A DNA stretch of 64,000 bases from Bacteroidales bacterium (GCA_013376985.1 JACABB010000009.1:1-64000), one strand, 5' to 3'; shown: positions 24,479 through 33,794, counted from the stretch's first letter. Numbers and translations: made by a program. Notes: generated from the sequence alone by a model not told the origin.

Positions 24479-25675
24479 TTATGGCACGTTAATTATTTCT
24501 ATACATTTTTTCTTCAGTTTTTCAATCAACCGTTTTAATTCAAACTTCTCACTTTCTGTAAAATCAATTAAAATCTTATTTTCCGCATTTTCAATTATCG
24601 CCCAAAGTTTCCCTATCGTTTCAACACCAGTTTCAGTGATTATCAAATTATTTGATGTGTCAGTATTGATTAATCCTTTTGATAATAGCGGCTCAAAAAA
24701 AGGTTTTATTTCTTTATCAGGAAGTCCAAATTGCTTTTGAACTTCCAAAATGCTCATTATTGAATCACATTTTAAAACCATCATAAAAACCAGTTGAGTA
24801 CTCGATAATTCGGATACCTTTTTTAATTCTTTGTCAAGTACGTCCCGTATCATCGTAGCGACAACATTAATCTCACGACCTAACGTAGATTTTATTTTTT
24901 TCTCAATCATACCTAATACTTGTTTCAATTTAAGTTCATAGATGCTAATCCCGGTGGCTACGCCAACATTTAAACTTTCCACTTGACTTTGCATTGGAAT
25001 CTGAACCGTAATATCAGCCTGCTTAATAAAATCATCTGATACCCCTTCGGTTTCATTACCAACAATCAACGCAACGGGTCTTTCCGATAACGATATTAAT
25101 GATTGTATTTTATCACCGTATGGACTTGTAGTTACTATTTGAAAATTATTCTTTTTTAAATACGCAATTGTGTCTAATGGATTTTGAAATGTTTTGAAAT
25201 TCGTAGAAAACACTCTGCCACGAGACGAATCAACTGTTTTTCGTTGAAATAAATCAAGGTCATTTCTTGTACTTAGAACAGTATCTATCCCAAAAGCATG
25301 GCAAGTTCTGACGATTGTTCCTATATTCCCAAAATCTTTAAGGTCATCAAGAACAACTACAAAATCTGTTGATTGAGATTTTTCATTTACATTGCCAACT
25401 GCAACAATCGGTATTAGATAATTAGTGTCTGTTACCTTTTTCAATAATCCATCTGTAACGATGTAAATATCTATATTGGAATACGATTTATTAACTTCTT
25501 TTGTCTGCTTTGTTGCAAGAATATAATCAATTCTAATACTTGAGTTTATTGCCCATTCAATCGCTTCAAATCCTTCAATTAGAAATTTACCACTATCAAT
25601 CCGTCCTTTCGATGAACTCAAGCTTTTCGCTAGTTGTATTTTTTCGTCTTTTAAAGATGTTATTTCTTGTATCAT
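24479..25675 (-). CDS. TrmH-family RNA methyltransferase fused to a winged-helix domain
   Basis: From the ATG at 25675 this is a 398-residue protein; an upstream ATG at 25777 adds 34 residues without protein character. Residues 1-95 form the substrate-binding domain of SpoU enzymes (LIEGFEAIEW). The knotted SAM domain follows with its three motifs: NIGTIVRTCHAFG, IVGNETEGVS and IPMQSQVESLNVGVATGI. It resembles ribose 2'-O-methyltransferases such as the thiostrepton-resistance enzyme Tsr. The last 130 residues look like a MarR-type winged helix (STQLVFMMVLKCDSIMSILE, TDTSNNLIITETGVETIGK), which is unusual for this family. The RNA target is unknown. Confidence 0.82.
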   Translation of the reverse strand: MIQEITSLKDEKIQLAKSLSSSKGRIDSGKFLIEGFEAIEWAINSSIRIDYILATKQTKEVNKSYSNIDIYIVTDGLLKKVTDTNYLIPIVAVGNVNEKSQSTDFVVVLDDLKDFGNIGTIVRTCHAFGIDTVLSTRNDLDLFQRKTVDSSRGRVFSTNFKTFQNPLDTIAYLKKNNFQIVTTSPYGDKIQSLISLSERPVALIVGNETEGVSDDFIKQADITVQIPMQSQVESLNVGVATGISIYELKLKQVLGMIEKKIKSTLGREINVVATMIRDVLDKELKKVSELSSTQLVFMMVLKCDSIMSILEVQKQFGLPDKEIKPFFEPLLSKGLINTDTSNNLIITETGVETIGKLWAIIENAENKILIDFTESEKFELKRLIEKLKKKCIEIINVP

Positions 25676-25863
25676 TCTGTCGTCTGTGTGCTGTTTTTTA
25701 ATGTGCCATAACTCGTTTATATATGCACTAAAAGTACATATACACACCCATATCGGAATATATTGTGTACCTTCCATTAATCTTTACCAAAACTAACATT
25801 CTTTATTGAATATTTAAACAGAATTACGCCCTTTTGCACATTTCCACGGAATCAAAAATGTGA

Positions 25864-26094
25864 ACCCCCGATGAAATCAAAGAAATAGCCCGTAGCTCAA
25901 TTCTGCATCACATCACACCATAGCTATCGCTTCGGGAGATTTGCCTATTCATGGTGGAGTATAGCTTTTTCACCACCAACCATGTGCTAATCAAACCCAA
26001 CCCCGTTTCGCTTTACGATGTGTTGGAGTAATTCCGCCCTAAACCCATCGGGTTAATGCTGGAATACTCACTATTCAGGGAGGATTGGGAATGA
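25864..26094 (+). pseudogene. Possible decayed coding sequence
   Basis: One forward frame reads protein-like with three internal stops: DEIKEIARSSILHHITP, then MVEYSFFTTNHVLIKPNP, SLYDVLE and FRPKPIGLMLEYSLFREDWE. No complete ORF exists and I do not recognise the family. It may be a remnant of a gene interrupted before the tandem repeats, or chance. Confidence 0.25.
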
Positions 26095-26121
26095 TTCTCA
26101 GGTGGTTATGTTGCTATTTTC

Positions 26122-26438
26122 CTTGTATTGGTAGGGATCACCCATGTATGTATCGGAATAAAACATCCATGTATCGGAACAAAACATCCTTGTATCGGAA
26201 CAAAACATGCTTGTATCGGAACAAAACATGCTTGTATCGGAACAAAACATGCTTGTATCGGAATAAAACATCCATGTATCGGAACAAAACATCCTTGTAT
26301 TGGAACAAAACATGCTTGTATTGGAACAAAACATGCTTGTATTGGAACAAAACATGCTTGTTTTGGTAGAGATCATCCTTGCTTTGGAATAAAACATGCT
26401 TGCATTGGTAGGGATCATCTTTTTATTGGTAAAGATTA
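26122..26438. repeat. 21-bp tandem repeat array, about 15 units
   Basis: Units such as GCTTGTATCGGAACAAAACAT repeat about 15 times with drift at both ends, especially the right (GGTAGGGATCAT variants). The period of 21 is a multiple of three and lacks stops in several frames on both strands, which creates long spurious ORFs. There is no start signal, no flanking cas gene and no spacer diversity, so it is a minisatellite-like array. Confidence 0.9.
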
Positions 26439-26440
26439 TC

Positions 26441-26588
26441 TCCCGCTAGGGATGAAAATGTAGGCACTTATGTCTTCCGCCTTCTAAACTCAACCAAATA
26501 CAATTTCATCCCGATGGGATTTAAAGAAGTGGAGGGATGATTTTGGAATTACCGATATATTGTCCCTACGGGACAGCACCGATAGGGA
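26441..26588. repeat. 148-bp direct repeat, copy 1
   Basis: Begins TCCCGCTAGGGATGAAA and ends CAGCACCGATAGGG. It contains inner palindromes CATCCCGATGGGAT and TGTCCCTACGGGACA. The second copy is at 26671-26818 with the same length. Motifs of the type TCCCTACGGGA are frequent extragenic repeats in Bacteroidetes. Confidence 0.85.
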
Positions 26589-26670
26589 TTCTGTTATTAT
26601 TTTGTTCCTTCTGGAAAGTCCAGCTAGGGACGATATCTCGGTAAAAGGTAATATGAAGGTTTTTTAAAAA

Positions 26671-26818
26671 TCCCGCTAGGGATGAAATTGTATGTACCTA
26701 TATCTTCCGCTTACTAAACTCACCCAAATACTATTTCATCCCGATGGGATTTAAAGATGTGGAGGGATGATTTTGGAATTACCGATATATTGTCCCTACG
26801 GGACAGCACCGATAGGGT
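26671..26818. repeat. 148-bp direct repeat, copy 2
   Basis: Same length as copy 1 and nearly identical. The 82 bases between copies also hold a CTAGGGACGATATCTCGG fragment of the same family, suggesting repeated duplication. Confidence 0.85.
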
Positions 26819-27136
26819 TGTTAGAGGTAGTAATACTTCTATTCCTATGAAAAATAACCCTAACGCCTTAAAAATAAAAACCCCAACCCCTTAAATTAAG
26901 GGGCTATAACAGGGTTTCACAGGTGGTTTCCTCTTCTTCCTTTCGGTGTAAATGGTTGTTTGCTTTGCGTTTTTTGTGATTCCTTTGTGTTTTTTTGTGG
27001 AATAGCTATTACATAAAGGGTGTTAGTCCCTATCGCAAAATGCGATATAATGGCAAACGGGTGGCATGATTGTTAGGACGAACAAACCAAATTCCTTTCT
27101 TAAAAGTTCTTTTAAGCTTCAGGAATACGAATAAAA
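26819..27136. other. Intergenic stretch without gene
   Basis: Holds a 17-nt palindrome CCCCTTAAATTAAGGGG (26887-26903), a T/G-rich low-complexity run (26930-27000) and a copy of the 15-nt palindrome at 27032-27046. I see no coding sequence. Confidence 0.5.
27032..27046. repeat. Recurrent 15-nt palindrome ATCGCAAAATGCGAT
   Basis: The hexamer arms ATCGCA and TGCGAT enclose three bases. Further copies are at 29480-29494, 29771-29785, 29953-29967 (AAG centre, one arm base changed) and 30268-30282 (ATT centre). All lie in non-coding spacers around the sodium symporter gene. Confidence 0.7.
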
Positions 27137-27168
27137 AGAGGGTGTCTCAAAAATCCGAGACACCCTCT
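27137..27168 (-). terminator. Intrinsic terminator of the symporter operon
   Basis: A perfect 12-bp stem (AGAGGGTGTCTC with GAGACACCCTCT) and 8-base loop. On the minus strand it is followed by TTTTTAT. It lies 50 bases after the small membrane protein gene. Confidence 0.82.
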
Positions 27169-27219
27169 CATGTATAGTCGTTACAGATTGCATTCAATGG
27201 AATTAACCATTGAGAAGCA

Positions 27220-27432
27220 TTAAATCTTCTGCTTTAGTACTTTTTTCATTGCAAAGTAAAACATAATACTCCCAAAGATAAGCATGAATACACCCATCCA
27301 TAAATTGATATTGATGGATAGCGATTTTGCATACATCTCAGTGTTTGAATTTGTGAATAATCCGTAGATGCTAAGAATAAATCCAAAGATTGTAAACATT
27401 AGCCCTATTGGAAATCTGATATCAAGTCCCAT
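27220..27432 (-). CDS. Small membrane partner of the SSS transporter
   Basis: A 70-residue protein with two transmembrane helices (IGLMFTIFGFILSIYGLFT and WMGVFMLIFGSIMFYFAM) joined by a polar loop, ending in a lysine-rich tail. It begins 12 bases after the symporter stop and precedes the operon terminator. Small proteins starting MGLD.R.PIGLMF are regularly encoded next to Bacteroidetes sodium/solute symporters and are called symporter small accessory proteins, from memory. Presumably it stabilises or tunes the transporter. Confidence 0.75.
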   Translation of the reverse strand: MGLDIRFPIGLMFTIFGFILSIYGLFTNSNTEMYAKSLSININLWMGVFMLIFGSIMFYFAMKKVLKQKI

Positions 27433-27444
27433 AATATTTTCCTC

Positions 27445-29169
27445 CTACCAAAAGATTATACTTAAAATAACACAAATAATACCTACAATCGTTGCCAATA
27501 CTACAGGTCGATTGTACCACTCCTTAACAATAACTTTACTGCGAGGAGTCATTGAGTATACTAAACCGATGAGCTCATCATCAGATTTAATCTTTTTAGT
27601 TATTAGCGATAAAATAACTGTTAGTGATGCGCTTGTGGTGAATGCGAATATAGCAGTCCAGAAGTTTTGAGCCATCTCAACAGGATATGTATGAACTACA
27701 CCTATCCAGCCTCCTTTAACTAAAGTTGTTGCTCCTTCGGGTATTGTTAAACCGTGATGCAATAATGCAACCAAGAAACCTGCTAGTAATCCAGTAAAAG
27801 CTGCATGACCAGTGGTTCGTTTCCAGAACATTCCAAGGAATATAACAGCAAACAGCGGAGCATTAATCATTGAGAATATTGTTTGAAGGAAGTCCATGAT
27901 GTTACCGAACAATCCTGCAAGGTAAGCGGCTGCAATACTAACAACAACCCCAAAAATTGTAGCCAAACGACCAACTTTTAGGTAATGTTTATCATCAGCA
28001 TCTTTATTGCCAGTTGCTGGGCGAATGTAGCTTTGATAGATATCGTAGGTCCAAACCGTATTAAATGCTGAAACATTCCCTGCCATTCCCGACATAAAGG
28101 ATGCAAGCAATGCAGTAATACCAAGACCTAGTACTCCAGTGGGTAGATATTGCTTTAAAAGCATAATGATTGTAAGGTCGTAGTTGGCTTTCCCGTCTAC
28201 CATAATTGAGAACCCAGTTGAAGCGTCGTTCATTAGAACTAATGCCACAACACCTGGAACTATGATAAGGAAAGGGATAAACATTTTAGGAATTGCACCA
28301 ATCAAAGGGGTTTTGCGGGCTGCATTGATTGATTCTGCTGCCATGGCACGTTGAACAATCAAAAAGTTGGTACACCAGTAACCAAACGAAAGAACAAAAC
28401 CTAATCCAGCAGCAATGCCGTACCATTCAACACCAAGCGGATTTGATTTTGCAGCGCCTGTGTATTTCCATGTTGAAGTAAATGTATCGGCTGCATACCC
28501 TTTAGCAGAAACAATAGGAGCAAGGCTATGCTCTAAGCCTGACCAACCACCAACCTGTTTCAAACTTAAGAATACGATAGGTAGCAAGCCAATAACAATT
28601 ATGAAGAATTGTAAAACCTCATTGTATATAGCCGATGAAAGTCCACCAAGATATGTATAGCCCAAAACGATTACAGCAGATAGCATAAGGCTTAAATGAA
28701 AATTCCAACCTAGAACGGTCTCCATTAATAGTGCTAAAGCGTACATGGAGATGCCTGATGCCAGAATGGTCATTACAGCAAATAAAATAGCGTTTAGTCC
28801 TCGTGTTTTCTCATCATACCTAAGCTTTAAATACTCAGGTACCGATCTTGCCTTTGAGCCGTAGTAAAAAGGCATCATAAATAGCGCGAGGAATATCATT
28901 GCAGGGATAGCCCCAATCCAATAGAAATGCGTGGTTAACATCCCGTATTTTGCACCAGAACCGGTCATTCCCATAACCTCTAATGCACCAAGGTTGGTGG
29001 ATATAAATGCAAGTCCTGCAACCCATGCTGGCATGGAGCGCCCAGCTTCAAGAAAGGCTGATGCGGATTTCATATACTTTTTAAGTGCCCAGCCAATACC
29101 CAAAACGAAGATAAAGTATATCAGCATTATGGCATAATCAATCCAGCCTAGTTCAAATTTTAGTCCCAT
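27445..29169 (-). CDS. Sodium/solute symporter (SSS family)
   Basis: A 574-residue integral membrane protein of the SSS/SGLT family with about 14 transmembrane helices. Family stretches include LGIGWALKKYMKSASAFLEAG near the start, AGLAFISTNLGALEVMG (sodium-site region), YTYLGGLSSAIYNEVLQFF and TALLASFMSGMAGNVSAFNTVWTYDIYQ. It takes up an organic solute with Na+. The SGLT-like features (GGW, YLGGLSS) suggest a sugar. It has its own small partner and terminator, and lies between repeats, some 1.3 kb from the glucan locus, so coregulation is uncertain. Confidence 0.9.
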   Translation of the reverse strand: MGLKFELGWIDYAIMLIYFIFVLGIGWALKKYMKSASAFLEAGRSMPAWVAGLAFISTNLGALEVMGMTGSGAKYGMLTTHFYWIGAIPAMIFLALFMMPFYYGSKARSVPEYLKLRYDEKTRGLNAILFAVMTILASGISMYALALLMETVLGWNFHLSLMLSAVIVLGYTYLGGLSSAIYNEVLQFFIIVIGLLPIVFLSLKQVGGWSGLEHSLAPIVSAKGYAADTFTSTWKYTGAAKSNPLGVEWYGIAAGLGFVLSFGYWCTNFLIVQRAMAAESINAARKTPLIGAIPKMFIPFLIIVPGVVALVLMNDASTGFSIMVDGKANYDLTIIMLLKQYLPTGVLGLGITALLASFMSGMAGNVSAFNTVWTYDIYQSYIRPATGNKDADDKHYLKVGRLATIFGVVVSIAAAYLAGLFGNIMDFLQTIFSMINAPLFAVIFLGMFWKRTTGHAAFTGLLAGFLVALLHHGLTIPEGATTLVKGGWIGVVHTYPVEMAQNFWTAIFAFTTSASLTVILSLITKKIKSDDELIGLVYSMTPRSKVIVKEWYNRPVVLATIVGIICVILSIIFW

Positions 29170-29373
29170 GATAATTTTTGTTTTATTTTATAATTTTGGA
29201 TTGATAAATATAGCAATTAAGTTGCACGTATCACTTTCTGATTAAATATAGATGTACCCAATAATGTTGCGGGGGAGGGATGTTTAGGGGTTTAGCGATT
29301 TAGGGGTTTAGACTATTAGGTTGTAGGGTTGTTAGACTGTTTTGCTGTGGGGTTTGGAAAATATGTTCTTACT

Positions 29374-29445
29374 TGTCATGCTGAACGGAGTGAAGCATCT
29401 TGGATTACTGGTTTAAATAGTTCCTTCGCTTCGCTCAGGATGACA
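29374..29445. repeat. Extragenic inverted repeat (TGTCAT...ATGACA)
   Basis: Arms beginning TGTCATGCTGAACGGAGTGA and ending TTCGCTCAGGATGACA pair imperfectly across about 28 bases. The same type of repeat is widespread in bacterial genomes. It lies in the symporter's upstream spacer. Confidence 0.7.
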
Positions 29446-29479
29446 GGGAGGGGTATTTGTTGTGATGCTGTGATGTGTT

Positions 29480-29766
29480 ATCGCAAAATGCGATGATCAA
29501 TTCGAATGTTGGGTTGTGGTTTTTTTGTTTTAGGTGCAGAGCACCACAATATTTGTAGCATCAAATTGTAGTCTCAATTCTAGGTGCAGCGCACCGTAAT
29601 GTCTATTTATTTAATTAGCGGATAATGTTTCGGTGCGCTGCACCTAATGTTCAATCGGTATATCGTTTTGCTACAAATATTTTGCAGCTCTGCTGCTTTA
29701 CGATGCGTTACATTATTTAGGCTATTCGGCTGTTAGGCTGTAGGGTTGTGATGCTGTGATGCGGTT
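29480..29766. repeat. 287-bp direct repeat with nested palindromes, copy 1
   Basis: Contains three nested inverted pairs: a 15-bp pair (29582-29596 with 29631-29645), a 13-bp pair (29548-29560 with 29669-29681) and GCAGAGC/GCTCTGC (29536, 29687). The whole can fold into one long hairpin. It carries no coding sequence and resembles a MITE. The second copy is 473 bases downstream. Confidence 0.88.
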
Positions 29767-29952
29767 CATTATCGCAAAATGCGATGAGAGTGTTTAGGAG
29801 TTTAGCGTTTTAGGCTATTAGACTGTGGGGTTGTAGGGTTGTGTTGCTGTGATGCTGTTTTGCTGTGTTGTTGTTTTGCTGTGTTGTAGTGATGCAGTGA
29901 CCTTGAAGGATCTAGTTTATACATTCCAGATAATCCTTTATTTATCCATACT

Positions 29953-30239
29953 ATCGCAAAGTGCGATGATTAGTTCGAATGTTGGGTTGTGGTTTTTTTG
30001 TTTTAGGTGCAGAGCACCACAATATTTGTAGCATCAAATTGTAGTCTCAATTCTAGGTGCAGCGCACCGTAATGTCTATTTATTTAATTAGCGGATAATG
30101 TTTCGGTGCGCTGCACCTAATGTTCAATCGGTATATCGTTTTGCTACAAATATTTTGCAGCTCTGCTGCTTTACGATGCGTTACATTATTTAGGCTATTC
30201 GGCTGTTAGGCTGTAGGGTTGTGATGCTGTGATGCGGTT
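29953..30239. repeat. 287-bp direct repeat, copy 2
   Basis: Nearly identical to 29480-29766; the visible differences are in the first 20 bases. Between the copies lies a T/G-rich run of GCTGTG/GTTGT words and two more 15-nt palindrome arms. The spacing suggests a recent tandem-type duplication. Confidence 0.88.
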
Positions 30240-30464
30240 TTGCGGTTTTGCGGTGAGGCGATGCATTATCGCAATTTGCGATGATCAATTCGAGTGTTGG
30301 GTTGTGATGCAACCTTCTGACTCCCGTCCTCGGACTTCGGACTCCCCTCTTCTGTCAACTCTCAACTTATATCTTTCCACTTTCCACTTTTCACTTTTCA
30401 CTTTTTGCTTTCCACTTTCCACTAAATCACCAAGGACAGGTGGGTTAATATATTGTTGTTGTTT
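30240..30464. other. Low-complexity spacer
   Basis: A 15-nt palindrome copy (30268) followed by a pyrimidine-rich run of TTTCCACTTTTCAC words (30360-30425). No gene seen; ORFs here are by-products of the simple sequence. Confidence 0.5.
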
Positions 30465-33400
30465 TTATAGCGTTATTTCAATGATATTTTCTTGCTTATT
30501 TAACATTGATAAAAATTGATCTGTTGGAATAACTGCCCCGCCAGAACGATATTTATTATACTCAAGCGTGAACATAATGCCCTTACCATTAATCGATATG
30601 GCTTTAGGGCCAAAATTGCTTACTTTAATTTTGTATTTAAATGTAAGAGGATAGCCCATATAATCAATTGATGTAAATAGACCATTCAGGGAGTTTGGAA
30701 TGACTGGATCGATTATCGTGTTCCCAAATTCGGTTCGTAGGCCAAGTAATCGTGAAATAACTATGCCAATGTAAATGCCTGGCCCACTGGAGTAGACTCT
30801 CCATCCACCTCTAAGAGTAAAACTGCCAGTTTTAATCTCATCATAACGCTCATCCGCCTCGTAACGATTTTTGAATGCAACATCGGAGCTGCTATAATAA
30901 CAATTTGATTGGCGGATATCCCCACAGGTTACAATATCTCTGTATGCAACTGGATTTGCCTGACGTAATGCTTTTATAAAAGCATCTGCTTTACCCATTA
31001 TCGCTAGCGATTCAGCGTATCGAATATGTTCATGTACGTACATTAATCCTATTTCGCGACCAAAGAAAGTACTGCTTTCTGCTCTCTGAAAGATTGTTTG
31101 AATTCCACCTTTGTATTTAAGAGGACGATCCATTAATCTAGCACCATCAGGGCCTTTTAAGTGTTGTTCAATAATTTCTTGGTGGTGAAGTGCCTGCTCT
31201 TTTGTAAATATTTCGCTTATAATACCACGATCCATTGGTAGTATACTGTAGTGTATTCCGGTTTTATTATCACTTGGATGAAGTAGCACATTTATTTTAC
31301 CATCTTCTTCAACAAGGCCATAACCCGCTACAACATCATCTTTTATAAGATATTTATTAAAGTCGGATTTGATTCTTTCACAAATATTCTTTAGTTCTGT
31401 TGCTTTTTCAGTATTTCCAGCCTGTTCATATACCCTTTGATATTGGGTAAATGCTTGATAGTTCATTTCAACAGTCCAGCTCGAAATCATACGTTGAGCC
31501 AACTCCTTGCTAACAGGTTGAAGAGAATCGTTCCAGTCGCCACCGCCAAAGGGAACAAACGCAGTATCAGTAATAAATGAGTTTATTATCATCCGAATAA
31601 GCCTATTAACATGTTCGCTGATTGGTTTTTTCTCGACTTCGGTGTTATTTTTTGCCTGATAAAATGGCAGAATATCATCAAGAATTGTAAGATCTCCAGT
31701 TACTTTGATATAGTTGCTAAGCGCAATAATCACCCAATAAACAACATCTCCGTGAGAATCGCCTGCTCGAATATTTGAGTAGCTATCGAACATCCACCAT
31801 TGTGGCCATCCGCCATCAGCATTCTGATTGGAGAATATAATATGCAGTACTTGTTTGGCTGCATCGTATTTTTCCATTGTTAACAGCAAGTCAAATGGCC
31901 CTTGAGATACATCACGTGTACCCCATGCAGCTCCACCAAATTGCTCTAACCCGTGTGGTGTAAGAAAGTGGGTAATTGCATTCATTCCAAACCAGGGCAA
32001 AATTTCCTGAATGGCTGCTAAATCTTTACAATCACTTTTAAGGGAAAGATTTAAACATAGATCTTTCCAATCTGATTGAGCATCCCTGCAATCAATAACA
32101 AATTGTTTGTCTGAATTTTCAATCTTATCCAATTCAGTTTGACTAGAAACCTCCCCAATAAAACTCATGCAAAACTCAGCCGTTTCATCAACATCCAGAA
32201 CGAAAAGAGAGTTATCATGATTTTGGTTATTGATATAGAGAGCTTCGGCTCCACAAGCATTGTAATCGGATTTGCTATTTACAATGATTCGGAATTGAGC
32301 ATTTGGAAATTTGCTGGCTATTAAACTATCCGCTTTTGGTTTGAAAATAAAATCTTTAGAGACTTTTGTCCAACCATTACTTTCATCGAAATGATGTGTA
32401 ATAAGCAATTTTACATTCTTTCCGCTAATAACCTTGAAATCTAGGTTGACACGTGGAGATGTTTTTGAAGTCCATGTACGAACCTGAAAGCAGTAATTGC
32501 CGAATTTATAAATCCAACGACAATGGTTTAGACCGATTTCAAAGGCTGATGGAATTCCAAGTAAGTATTTACGGCCTTCAATCTCAACAAAGATTCTTTG
32601 ACCTGTTTCAGGCGATTGGTTAAATTGACTGGTGCAGACCGATAGGAAAATATTGAAATTGGTGTTGCCTTGAGTGAGATGAGAATTAAAAACACCAAAT
32701 GCGAAGGAAGTGGTGGATACAATGTTTTCATCGGGTACATACCCTGCTTTGGCTTGCATTATATGACCATGTGGACGGTCGGCCATTAATTCTTTGGCAC
32801 GCAACATAACATGGTTATTTTGACCGTAGAAGAATGACAATAGTTGCCCGTTTTCTATTTCACAATGTCGTCTTTCGTTATCAAAAAAACGTTTGAGATC
32901 TTCGTTATCTAAATCATCAACAGGTAAGAAAGCAGAAGTATTAAAGATATTTTTTATTGGGGCAAATAATTCATCCGAATTTTGTGCCGAGATTTCTGTA
33001 TTAAATTCCTGTAACAAATTCGGTATTTGCTTTAAATCCAATTCTGATGTTGCGGTAGGATGATCGTGCAAATAGGAAGCCACAAAAACACTCTTATGTT
33101 TATTGCCAACAAGCAGTTTAAAAGGCTTTTCCTGAATGGCAACTATTGAAGATTCACTGGAATATTCCCCTCCAAATTTATCTGCAAGCAGGCCTTCAGC
33201 AATTCCAGTTTGACGAAAAGTGTTGCCAAAAAACTGCATTCCATCTGTACATGCCGAATTTGCATTGATTTTAGAAGCAATCATTAACCAAGGATTGCCA
33301 ACAGATTCCTTTGTGTTCTGCCTACAACAAATCACCGAACCATATTGATAATCTTCAAGAATAAGCCGTTCGAGATACTGGCTTACATAGTATTCGTTAA

Positions 33401-33794
33401 CTAAACCGCCTGATATTTGCTTTAAACCAATATCCTGCACGTAAATCAGGTCAAGTTCAACATTGCCAGCTGCGATATTTGTAATATCAATACTCCATTG
33501 CCAGCTAAGACTTTTCTGCGAAAGTTGAAGAATACAGGTATAATCTAGTCCATTCCAATTGCCTTTAGCAATAAAAGCATTTTGTTTAATCTGGAATTGG
33601 CTATTGCTTTCTGGGCCCAATAGGGCTTTAAATTCAAAGGGATTTGCCCTTTTCCTGAGATAAATATTTGCTCCCGATTTGGAATAAGGTGTTGCTGATT
33701 TAAGGCTTATTCTGATAGGATCAACCTCAATATGCTGAATTGATCCGTTTTCTAAGAAATCGAATGAAAGACCGAGGGTGTTTTTGATATTCAT
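30465..33794 (-). CDS. GH94-like cytoplasmic oligoglucan phosphorylase
   Basis: About 1109 residues from the ATG at 33794; an upstream ATG at 33863 adds 23 residues translated from a GAAGTTTGAAG-type repeat and is unlikely. N-terminal beta-sandwich regions are followed by an (alpha/alpha)6 catalytic domain with GH94/GH36-like motifs: GGAAWGTRDVSQGPFDL, GGWPQWWMFD, GDSHGDVVYW and GGDWNDSLQPV. There is no signal peptide, so it acts in the cytoplasm. The length fits 1,2-beta-oligoglucan phosphorylase (SOGP, about 1100 residues), which releases glucose 1-phosphate. GH149 is a similar-size alternative. The neighbouring GH144 and GH3 genes favour SOGP. Confidence 0.75.
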   Translation of the reverse strand: MNIKNTLGLSFDFLENGSIQHIEVDPIRISLKSATPYSKSGANIYLRKRANPFEFKALLGPESNSQFQIKQNAFIAKGNWNGLDYTCILQLSQKSLSWQWSIDITNIAAGNVELDLIYVQDIGLKQISGGLVNEYYVSQYLERLILEDYQYGSVICCRQNTKESVGNPWLMIASKINANSACTDGMQFFGNTFRQTGIAEGLLADKFGGEYSSESSIVAIQEKPFKLLVGNKHKSVFVASYLHDHPTATSELDLKQIPNLLQEFNTEISAQNSDELFAPIKNIFNTSAFLPVDDLDNEDLKRFFDNERRHCEIENGQLLSFFYGQNNHVMLRAKELMADRPHGHIMQAKAGYVPDENIVSTTSFAFGVFNSHLTQGNTNFNIFLSVCTSQFNQSPETGQRIFVEIEGRKYLLGIPSAFEIGLNHCRWIYKFGNYCFQVRTWTSKTSPRVNLDFKVISGKNVKLLITHHFDESNGWTKVSKDFIFKPKADSLIASKFPNAQFRIIVNSKSDYNACGAEALYINNQNHDNSLFVLDVDETAEFCMSFIGEVSSQTELDKIENSDKQFVIDCRDAQSDWKDLCLNLSLKSDCKDLAAIQEILPWFGMNAITHFLTPHGLEQFGGAAWGTRDVSQGPFDLLLTMEKYDAAKQVLHIIFSNQNADGGWPQWWMFDSYSNIRAGDSHGDVVYWVIIALSNYIKVTGDLTILDDILPFYQAKNNTEVEKKPISEHVNRLIRMIINSFITDTAFVPFGGGDWNDSLQPVSKELAQRMISSWTVEMNYQAFTQYQRVYEQAGNTEKATELKNICERIKSDFNKYLIKDDVVAGYGLVEEDGKINVLLHPSDNKTGIHYSILPMDRGIISEIFTKEQALHHQEIIEQHLKGPDGARLMDRPLKYKGGIQTIFQRAESSTFFGREIGLMYVHEHIRYAESLAIMGKADAFIKALRQANPVAYRDIVTCGDIRQSNCYYSSSDVAFKNRYEADERYDEIKTGSFTLRGGWRVYSSGPGIYIGIVISRLLGLRTEFGNTIIDPVIPNSLNGLFTSIDYMGYPLTFKYKIKVSNFGPKAISINGKGIMFTLEYNKYRSGGAVIPTDQFLSMLNKQENIIEITL

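Noticed and set aside
25676-25777. Upstream ATG of the TrmH-like gene
   Set aside because: These 34 codons read as non-coding and include a GTTATGGCAC sequence like the attC-like half-sites; the fold begins at 25675.
26122-26438. Possible CRISPR array
   Set aside because: Units are contiguous with no unique spacers, and there is no cas gene.
26085-26463. Four overlapping ORFs on both strands
   Set aside because: They are produced by the 21-bp period, which is a multiple of three and lacks stops. The products are plain repeats (MYRNKTS-like), so no gene is called.
30229-30519. 96-codon ORF on the plus strand
   Set aside because: It is made of the simple pyrimidine-rich sequence and repeats, and it overlaps the end of the GH94-like gene.
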